5,100 bases of DNA, from assembly GCA_021323255.1 (NCBI GenBank), contig JAJTCL010000224.1, forward strand, positions 1 to 5,100, written 5' to 3'. Below the pieces are notes generated by a model. That model saw only the letters and a program-made list of their open reading frames with translations. It searched no databases and was not told the DNA's origin. A program made the translations under genes and the position numbers. This stretch comes from Propionibacteriaceae bacterium. GTDB lineage: Bacteria > Actinomycetota > Actinomycetes > Propionibacteriales > Propionibacteriaceae. Shown here one piece after another: positions 1 to 5,100 of this stretch (position 1 is its first letter; every line of letters begins with the position of its first letter).

Positions 1-43
1 CGAGCTGGTCGAAATCCGGCAAAGATGAAGTTGGACGGAGCAT
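1..43 (-). CDS. Possible 5' end of a divergent gene (partial, product unknown)
   Basis: On the minus strand an ATG at 43-41 opens a frame reading MLRPTSSLPDFDQL that is still open at the left edge. An AAGGG motif (bases 51-55 read in reverse) sits 7 bases before this ATG, which is ideal ribosome-binding spacing. The last visible codons (GAT TTC GAC CAG CTC) fit GC-rich actinobacterial usage. Only about 14 residues are visible, so no family can be assigned. If real, the gene is divergent from the MalT-like regulator and the two share the 44-152 intergenic region, a common arrangement for a regulator and its target. The alternative is that the stretch is the 3' end of a plus-strand gene (frame ending ELVEIRQR, stop at 26-28) or non-coding. 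Confidence 0.3.
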   Translation of the reverse strand, partial: MLRPTSSLPDFDQL

Positions 44-60
44 GGAGACGCCCTTAGCAT
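31..60 (+). promoter_or_regulatory. Weak sigma70-like promoter candidate
   Basis: TTGGAC (31-36) and TAGCAT (55-60) are separated by 18 bases. TAGCAT matches TATAAT at four of six positions, including the key T-A....T. TTGGAC shares only the leading TTG with TTGACA. Transcription would start near base 67 and run towards the MalT-like regulator. The site overlaps the proposed minus-strand ribosome binding site and lies just upstream of the direct repeats, so bound regulator would sit at or after the start point. This is a weak match. Confidence 0.2.
51..55 (-). promoter_or_regulatory. Candidate ribosome binding site for the left-edge divergent gene
   Basis: Read on the minus strand this is AAGGG, 7 bases upstream of the ATG at 43-41. 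It is the main support for choosing that ATG as a start. It is short and could occur by chance. Confidence 0.3.
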
Positions 61-88
61 GGGGATTGGCCCGTCTTCGGGGATTGGC
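61..88 (+). promoter_or_regulatory. Direct repeat resembling a pair of MalT boxes
   Basis: GGGGATTGGC occurs twice without mismatch, at 61-70 and 79-88, separated by the 8 bases CCGTCTTC (18-bp period). It lies upstream of the MalT-like regulator, between it and a possible divergent gene. The E. coli MalT box is, from memory, GGGGA(T/G)GAGG and is used as direct repeats; this motif agrees at 7 of 10 positions, including the first six. That the encoded regulator binds here, for itself or for the divergent gene, is inference from location and similarity. Confidence 0.35.
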
Positions 89-152
89 GAGCTGAGCCCA
101 AATCGTGTAGGTCCAGTGGGGTAAACCGGCACAGTCATGACCACTCACCTAA

Positions 153-2699
153 GCGAATGGCCTTCCAACGGAAGGAATCGCAATCTCTCAAGACGGCGTC
201 ATCACTCGCCAAAGGCTTCTGCAGTTCGGTAGAAGCGCTTCGCAACCCATCACGCTCGTTTCCGCTCCTGCCGGCTATGGCAAGACCACGCTCTTGCAGC
301 AATGGGCGCCACAGACCGGCGGTCCGATCGTTTGGCTCGACCCGGCGGAGAACACCGACAACTGGCACCTGTGGCATCAGATCACCGACGCGCTGAGCCT
401 CCGGGCCGTCACGTTGATCATCGACGATGTCCATCTCTTGGAGGGCAGCCGCAGCACCTGGCTGTTGAAGGATGCGCTGCATCTAGCCGATGACAAGCGC
501 CACATCGTGATCGCGACACGACGTGATCCGATCCTCGCACTGCATGCGGCCAGGCTGGCAGGCAAGGTGTGGGAAATCAGGGCTGATGACTTAGCTTTCG
601 ACGAGGACGAGACACGGTTGTTCCTGGCCGCGAACAACCTCGAGGTCAGCCCAGAGCAAGCACATGCACTCTGGCTGCACACCGAGGGCTGGCCGGCTGG
701 GCTCAGGCTGTCCACGACACCCTTGTCCCGTGGTGCTCGTTCGGACGACGCTTTCAGCACGCTGCTGCACGGCGATACCGCATTAGGCAGTTACCTGATG
801 GGTCAGGCACTGGGATACACCGCCGAGGACGTGCGCTGGTTTCTGCTGCAGACCTCGGTGACGGAGTTCCTTGATGTCGAGCTGGCACAAGAACTCACCG
901 GTCGCTCCGATGCAGCCTTACTGCTCGAGCAGGTGCATTCTCAGCCGGGATTTCTGCATCGGCTCACCGGTGGCCGGTGGCCCTATCGCTACCACCCCAT
1001 GTTTCGTGCCCTGCTGCTTGCTGAACTGATGCGATCCTCGCCGGAGGAGGTGCGGCGTCTTTCTGCTCAGGCGGCGGCCTGGTTCTCCAAACAAGGCGAG
1101 CACCTCCGGGCAGCTCCGCTGGCAATCCAAGGCCAGTCGTGGGAGGTCCTTGGTGAAGCTGTGCTTGCCGGATCATGTGTGGCGCTGGCGACAGGGGACT
1201 GGACCTGGGTCCGGACGGAGGTTTCCCGACTGCCGCTCAGCCGTCGCGAGGGCGATCTAAGCATGCAGCTGGCCTCGATCATGATCAGCATTGGCACCGG
1301 TGCCCGGATGGAGGCCATGGCGTTGCTGTCAGGAATCCTGGACGGCAGGCCGCATCCTCGGACCCGACAGCAGGCCGACGTACTCCGGTTCTTACGAGGC
1401 TGGTGGTTCGCCGAGCGCGGTCAGCCAGAACTGGCAGTCCGGATCCTCGAGATCGATCCGCACTACGATCCGACCTCTGGTTCTACTGCCGCGTCGCACG
1501 CACTGAAGTCCAAGTGGCATGAGCTGCAGGCCGCCTGCCTGCTCCTCGAAGGGCCATCGAGTACCGCGGTGACCATGCTGAATGAATCCAATGCCTCGAG
1601 TGCCGTGACCTACACCGCCTTGCAGCTTGGCGCGCTCGAGATCCGAGCGTGGGAAGCGATCATTGCCGGGGACTTTCGCTCCGCCCATCAGCAGCTCGTG
1701 CAGGCTGATGCATTGATTGACAGCGAGAGTGATCCGGGAACTCTTGATCAAGGGGCAACGATTTGGCCCGCGCGGCGGTGGCTGGAGATGGAGACCGAGA
1801 GCAATGCTGCGACGCCAGCTGATCATCTGGAAACCAGCCCTGCGCGGTCGGCGTTTCCCCACCCGATCGGTCAGGCGCTGGAAACGATCACAGATGCGCG
1901 CCTGCGCCTGATCCGAAATAACGACGCGTTGGGCTGCGCGTTGATGCTGGATGAGCTGATCGTGACGAATCCGCAGGTCCCACGGTGGTGGACTACCGGA
2001 TGCTTGTGGTCACTCGCCCGGATCGACGCCCACCTGGCGGCAGGCGAAGTTTCACAAGCACTCGACCTGACATTCACCTCGTCGCCGATGAGCAGCTCCG
2101 ACAATGGAACGCACAATCAGTCCTACCTGCGGGCCTGGGTGATGCAGCGCGCGGCCCTGGATTCTGATGCCCAAGAGGTCAGCTTTGATCTGGATCGATT
2201 GATCAGCAACCTGCCACTGGAGTCGGCGTTGCTTCCTGGGCGGTCGGAGGCACTACGGGTACGAGTGTTGCTGGGTGCTGCGAGTCTGGCTCTGCGTGCG
2301 GAAAAGCCTGACCACGCATCGCAGTATTTGCGACTCGCCTTGCACAGCACCGAGATGCATGGCTGGCGACGCCCGTACGGCGAAATTTCTGCCGCGATCC
2401 TGCCGGTGCTCGAGGCCGAGCGTCGTCGGATCACCGCGTACGGAGAGCAGGTGGTGGCGTTGCTCGCCTATCTGCGGCGGCAGCCCGTTTCCGGAGTCCG
2501 GCTGCCCGATCCGCTCTCAGAACGGGAATTGGAGATCCTGCAGTACCTGCCGACTCCACTGGACCAGCGCGAGCTTTGCTCCGCTCTCTTCATCTCCAGG
2601 AACACGCTGAAGACTCACTTGCGTTCGACGTATCGCAAGTTGGGTGTGCAGACGCGTCGTGAGGCCGTGCTCCAAGCGGAGCGGCTCGGAATCCTCTAA
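153..2699 (+). CDS. MalT/LAL-type LuxR family ATP-dependent transcriptional regulator, start codon unclear (possible frameshift)
   Basis: This is a cytoplasmic signal-transducing activator of the STAND/MalT class: ligand and ATP binding drive self-assembly and DNA binding. In order it has a pre-P-loop segment VITRQRLL (198-221), Walker A APAGYGKTT (264-290), Walker B VTLIIDDVH (408-434), and an ATRRDP sensor-like motif. Then come the family markers LHTEGWPAGLRLS and PYRYHPMFRALLLAEL, a long helical, probably TPR-like sensor region, and a LuxR helix-turn-helix at about 2502-2696 (SERELEILQYL, then SRNTLKTHLRSTYRKLGV). The catalytic lysine and Walker B aspartates are intact. Position 153 is only where the frame opens after TAA at 150-152. 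No ATG, GTG or TTG occurs in frame before TTG at 294, which lies inside the P-loop helix and cannot be the true start. Skipping one base near 161 joins the frame to ATG 137 (MTTHLSEW). The Walker A-B interval is about 37 residues short. At no more than 848 residues it is slightly below the usual size of about 900. The ligand is not predictable. Confidence 0.85.
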   Translation, partial: ANGLPTEGIAISQDGVITRQRLLQFGRSASQPITLVSAPAGYGKTTLLQQWAPQTGGPIVWLDPAENTDNWHLWHQITDALSLRAVTLIIDDVHLLEGSRSTWLLKDALHLADDKRHIVIATRRDPILALHAARLAGKVWEIRADDLAFDEDETRLFLAANNLEVSPEQAHALWLHTEGWPAGLRLSTTPLSRGARSDDAFSTLLHGDTALGSYLMGQALGYTAEDVRWFLLQTSVTEFLDVELAQELTGRSDAALLLEQVHSQPGFLHRLTGGRWPYRYHPMFRALLLAELMRSSPEEVRRLSAQAAAWFSKQGEHLRAAPLAIQGQSWEVLGEAVLAGSCVALATGDWTWVRTEVSRLPLSRREGDLSMQLASIMISIGTGARMEAMALLSGILDGRPHPRTRQQADVLRFLRGWWFAERGQPELAVRILEIDPHYDPTSGSTAASHALKSKWHELQAACLLLEGPSSTAVTMLNESNASSAVTYTALQLGALEIRAWEAIIAGDFRSAHQQLVQADALIDSESDPGTLDQGATIWPARRWLEMETESNAATPADHLETSPARSAFPHPIGQALETITDARLRLIRNNDALGCALMLDELIVTNPQVPRWWTTGCLWSLARIDAHLAAGEVSQALDLTFTSSPMSSSDNGTHNQSYLRAWVMQRAALDSDAQEVSFDLDRLISNLPLESALLPGRSEALRVRVLLGAASLALRAEKPDHASQYLRLALHSTEMHGWRRPYGEISAAILPVLEAERRRITAYGEQVVALLAYLRRQPVSGVRLPDPLSERELEILQYLPTPLDQRELCSALFISRNTLKTHLRSTYRKLGVQTRREAVLQAERLGIL

Positions 2700-3844
2700 C
2701 CGCCTGGAGCTCCGGCCTCCGCCGTAGGGGGTCCCGTCGCCGGCTCGACGGTGTCGGAGTCCTTGCCTTGAGTCTCTGCTGGTTCCTTCCCAGGTTTATC
2801 GCTGGACAGCAGAGGTCCCAACCAGCGGTGATCAGGATCAGAATCGATCAGCACTGCCTTGACCAACAAACTCATCGGAATAGCAAGAAACGCTCCGGAA
2901 GCGCCGAGAATAGTGGCCCAGACGATCAAAGACAGGAAGCTCAGGGTTGCCGAGAGCCCGACCGTCACTCCGACAACCCTCGGTTGGATAATGGTCTGAA
3001 TCACAAAGTTCAGCACTGAATAGACGACAACTACGATAATCGCGGTCACGACATCTTTTTCGATCAGGGCGATTATCGTCGGCGGCACTAAACCGATGAG
3101 AAAGCCGATGTTGGGAATGTAGTTGGTGATAAACGCCAACAGTCCCCAGAGCCAGGCATAACGGATGTCGAGAATCACGAGGGCGATGACATCGCAGACT
3201 GCGACGATGGCACCGAAGATCGTCGCTACCACGAGATACTGCCGGGAGCCGTGAGCGAACCGGTCGAATGAGTCGGCGAGCCGCTGACCGTGCACTGGTA
3301 GGCGCTTCAGCTTGGATGCGAAGTCACCCGCGTCGGCAACCGTGAAAAAGAGCAGCGCGATCAGGAAGAAGATATTGCTCAATACGCCGGCGAGCCCGCC
3401 GAGCAGGCTGCCCGCAACGCCGACTAACCTGCTGGGGCTGAGCTCCTTCACAAAGTCTTGGAGCTGGGTTTGGCTGATACCGACTGACTCGAGAACTCGA
3501 ACGGCGTCCTGCAGGAAGGCCTGGAATTGTGGGCCGTAGTCCTGCAGCAAGGTCGCGAACTGGATGCCTCCGACGGCCAAAATCGCGAAGAGCCCGAAAA
3601 CGATCCCGTAGACCGCGAGGAGGCTGAGGAGCATTCCCAGCAAGGCCGGTAGCCGGTAACGGTCAGCCAGCCGCCGTATCGGATGGACGGCGATCGAGAG
3701 CACCAACGCCATGAACACCGGGCCGAGGATGTTGGCGAATTGCCTCATACCGACGGCCGCGACCAACGCCGCGGCGACTCCGAGAAGGATGATCAAACCG
3801 CGGGGTAACGACCATCGATCGCTGACCTCGATCTGCGCACTCAT
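2696..3844 (-). CDS. AI-2E family transporter (PerM/TqsA/YdiK-like membrane protein)
   Basis: This is a 382-residue integral membrane protein, the usual size for the family. Members are linked to autoinducer-2 export (TqsA) or, in others, to Na+/H+ exchange; the substrate here cannot be told. Hydrophobic segments lie at about 16-32, 38-56, 67-99 (probably two), 150-170, 204-226, 230-262, 265-285 and 298-330. A soluble loop of about 100-148 separates the N-terminal helices from the rest, as in the family. The signatures are NYIPNIGFLIGLVPP (241-255) and NFVIQTIIQPRVVG (279-292), followed by WATILGASGAFLAIP (309-323). The last 35 or so residues are a hydrophilic tail rich in Pro, Glu, Thr and Gly. 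The ATG at 3844 places the first helix correctly. No Shine-Dalgarno is visible before it, but TAGTCT six bases upstream suggests a leaderless message. The stop overlaps that of the convergent regulator by 4 bases. Confidence 0.93.
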   Translation of the reverse strand: MSAQIEVSDRWSLPRGLIILLGVAAALVAAVGMRQFANILGPVFMALVLSIAVHPIRRLADRYRLPALLGMLLSLLAVYGIVFGLFAILAVGGIQFATLLQDYGPQFQAFLQDAVRVLESVGISQTQLQDFVKELSPSRLVGVAGSLLGGLAGVLSNIFFLIALLFFTVADAGDFASKLKRLPVHGQRLADSFDRFAHGSRQYLVVATIFGAIVAVCDVIALVILDIRYAWLWGLLAFITNYIPNIGFLIGLVPPTIIALIEKDVVTAIIVVVVYSVLNFVIQTIIQPRVVGVTVGLSATLSFLSLIVWATILGASGAFLAIPMSLLVKAVLIDSDPDHRWLGPLLSSDKPGKEPAETQGKDSDTVEPATGPPTAEAGAPGG

Positions 3845-3850
3845 GTGATG

Positions 3851-3856
3851 AGACTA
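3851..3856 (-). promoter_or_regulatory. Candidate -10 element for a leaderless AI-2E transporter transcript
   Basis: Read on the minus strand, TAGTCT fits the TAnnnT pattern and ends six bases before the ATG at 3844. A transcript would therefore start at or next to the start codon. The lack of a purine-rich ribosome binding site in the same interval fits leaderless translation, which is common in actinobacteria. A -35 is unclear: GTGACT overlaps the hairpin at 3878-3903 but is about 20 bases away, longer than usual. Confidence 0.35.
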
Positions 3857-3877
3857 GGGGACTTGCGCTGATCGCGA

Positions 3878-3903
3878 GTCACCCTCGACGGGCGAGTGGT
3901 GAC
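3878..3903 (-). terminator. Strong hairpin after the permease gene, possible terminator or operator
   Basis: On the minus strand GTCACC and CTCG pair with CGAG and GGTGAC around a 5-base loop (CCCGT). The result is a 10-bp stem with one bulged A. A further ATC(G)/(C)GAT pairing is possible outside it. It begins 18 bases after the permease stop (3922-3924) and ends 33 bases before the AI-2E ATG. No T-run follows, so it is not a classic intrinsic terminator, but U-poor hairpins are frequent at actinobacterial gene ends. Because it also borders the candidate promoter, it could instead be a protein-binding palindrome. Confidence 0.4.
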
Positions 3904-3921
3904 GATTTCTTACTCGACGAG

Positions 3922-5100
3922 TCATCCGCGGAGATCACGGCTGACGAACCCCGCGATTCCAAGGCCGGCAAACACGGCAGCGATGCCCATCATTCCGGCC
4001 GCGCCAGCCCAGTTCGGTGATGTCGCTGGCACAGAAGCCAGATGAGCGAACGGGGACAGCTGACCTACCCATTCCGGCCAGCCGAACGTCTGCGTTAAGA
4101 CGGTCAGCAAGAAGCCGCCAGCAGCCGGCATCGCCCCGACCGCCAAGACGGCCCGAGGCATCCAACCCATTGCAAGCTGAGCAGCGCCGAGGCACAGTGC
4201 GGCTACCGGCACAACGTTCAGAGTGCCGGCCAGTGCCTCGCTCATCTGCAGATTTGCGCCAACCAGCGCGGTGCCGGCCACGGTTGCCACGGCTGCCGCC
4301 GCGGCGAGCGCGACGAGGAACACAACCAGCACCGCAAGATGGACAAGGGACCAGCGAGAGCGTGAGAGTAGTCGCGAAAACACAGCAGCCAGCCGTCCTT
4401 GTACCTCATCAGCGGCGTCGACACTGAGCCGGCTGGCGGCGAAGACTCCGAGCGGAATGGCTAGCAGCGCGAACAGGGCAGCTACGTAGCCCTGGACCGT
4501 GGTCAGGCCGGCGAATCCAGCCTGCGCCGCCAGTTCGGCGAATCGGGGATTCGCAACCAAGAAATCGGTTAATGATCGGGCCAGCAGGCCAATCAGCATG
4601 AAGTAAGCACCCAAGCCGGCTGCCCAACCGAAAGCCGACGGCAGCGTCCGCCGCATAGCGAAACCCGGCACCGACCGGAGCAGCCGAAACCGGCCGGGTC
4701 GGGTAGTGCGACCAGCAATCAGGCCCGAGCCGACGTCGCGATGTGCAGCGGCCACCACGGTGAGGCCGGCTGCGGCGACGACCATCACCGCCATTACGGC
4801 CAGTGGAAGGAGGCGGTTCGCGGCGTACGGCTCGGCTTCGGCGAGCAGGCCAAAGGGGGTGAGCCAGGCCAGCCACGACAGCTGTTCTGCACCATCAGCC
4901 GCCATGCGCATGAGCAGGCCTACGCCGAGGAATGCGGTCGCGATCCCCGAGGCTGTGCGGCGGTCGTCGACCAGCTGGGCGCAGCAGGCGCCGACAGCGA
5001 CGAACAAAGCGCCAAACAGGGCTATGCCAGCCCCGTAGATCAGTGCGCCCTGCGTACCTGATCCAGCAACGATGAATGCCAGAACCAGAGCGCCGCCCAT
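3922..5100 (-). CDS. ABC exporter permease, polyketide/drug-efflux type (partial, N-terminus beyond the right edge)
   Basis: This is a membrane subunit of an ABC exporter of the type annotated as exporter of polyketide antibiotics (TnrB3/COG3559-like). It would work with a separate ATPase, usually encoded just upstream, here off the right edge. The visible 392 residues show about ten hydrophobic segments (near 2-12, 20-42, 53-67, 96-119, 155-177, 203-224, 252-280, 293-318, 320-337, 365-386). They form the two-half pattern of the family. Typical features are LAWLTPFGLLAEAEPYA (77-93) followed by HRDVGSGLIAGR (120-131), then SVDAADEVQGRLAAVFSRLL (226-245), SPFAHLASVP (349-358), and a terminal FVSRDLRG. 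Full-length members are about 520-540 residues, so the first 130-150 are missing. The Met at 5100 is probably internal. The gap to the AI-2E gene is 77 bases. The substrate cannot be predicted. Confidence 0.85.
   Translation of the reverse strand: MGGALVLAFIVAGSGTQGALIYGAGIALFGALFVAVGACCAQLVDDRRTASGIATAFLGVGLLMRMAADGAEQLSWLAWLTPFGLLAEAEPYAANRLLPLAVMAVMVVAAAGLTVVAAAHRDVGSGLIAGRTTRPGRFRLLRSVPGFAMRRTLPSAFGWAAGLGAYFMLIGLLARSLTDFLVANPRFAELAAQAGFAGLTTVQGYVAALFALLAIPLGVFAASRLSVDAADEVQGRLAAVFSRLLSRSRWSLVHLAVLVVFLVALAAAAAVATVAGTALVGANLQMSEALAGTLNVVPVAALCLGAAQLAMGWMPRAVLAVGAMPAAGGFLLTVLTQTFGWPEWVGQLSPFAHLASVPATSPNWAGAAGMMGIAAVFAGLGIAGFVSRDLRG

Noticed and set aside
2..28. Plus-strand frame ending ELVEIRQR with stop at 26-28, as the 3' end of an upstream gene
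   Set aside because: Eight residues are too few to judge. The minus-strand start with a ribosome binding site seemed slightly better supported, but this remains possible.
157..396. Plus-strand open frame starting at ATG 157
   Set aside because: It runs through the P-loop coding region in the wrong frame, has low-complexity Arg/Ser/Pro content and no good ribosome binding site. It may at most mark the broken start of the regulator.
1392..1862. Minus-strand 156-residue open frame within the regulator
   Set aside because: It is antisense to the regulator's helical region, with no recognisable motif and no ribosome binding site that I could support.
4017..4427. Long plus-strand open frames opposite the permease (also 4706-5061)
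   Set aside because: They are antisense to a well-supported membrane protein, rich in Arg/Ala/Pro, and without family features, as expected for shadow frames in GC-rich DNA.
4538..4554. Perfect inverted repeat GCGAATC-GGG-GATTCGC, also containing GGGGATT like the upstream direct repeat
   Set aside because: It lies inside the permease coding region (residues ANPRFAEL), occurs once and is explained by codons. It also shows that GGGGATT can arise by chance here.
2696..5100. Permease plus AI-2E transporter plus MalT-like regulator as one new signalling or export system
   Set aside because: The permease and AI-2E genes are separated by a hairpin and a likely separate promoter, the regulator is convergent, and no shared motif links them. 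Nothing in the sequence supports a joint function.

Overview
The window is GC-rich (about 60% by eye, not computed). Its gene content points to an actinobacterium: a large MalT/LAL-type LuxR regulator, an AI-2E family membrane protein, and a two-half permease of the kind found in drug/polyketide ABC exporters. The species cannot be named from what is visible. I see no tRNA, rRNA, CRISPR array, insertion sequence or phage gene.

Layout. Bases 1-43 may hold the first codons of a gene on the minus strand running off the left edge. This rests only on a well-placed AAGGG ribosome binding site and an open frame. Bases 44-152 are intergenic and carry a perfect 10-bp direct repeat (GGGGATTGGC twice, 18 bp apart) that resembles the MalT box. 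Bases 153-2699 (+) encode a MalT-like regulator with a P-loop ATPase at the N-terminus, a long helical sensor region and a C-terminal LuxR helix-turn-helix. Bases 2696-3844 (-) encode an AI-2E/PerM family transporter that meets the regulator tail to tail, overlapping it by 4 bases. Bases 3845-3921 are a short gap containing a strong hairpin and a candidate leaderless promoter. Bases 3922-5100 (-) encode the C-terminal three quarters or so of an ABC exporter permease whose start lies beyond the right edge.

The genes do not form an obvious single system. The regulator probably acts on its own promoter region or on a divergent gene to the left. The permease would normally pair with an ATP-binding protein encoded off the right edge. 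The AI-2E gene follows the permease on the same strand but looks separately promoted.

The most unusual points concern the regulator. Its reading frame is open from base 153, and the P-loop lies at 273-290, but there is no ATG, GTG or TTG in frame before the P-loop. A one-base shift near base 161 would connect it to the ATG at 137. The segment between its Walker A and Walker B motifs is also about 37 residues shorter than in E. coli MalT. The gene may be decaying, carry a sequencing error, or use a non-standard start. I found no convincing new biological system here.
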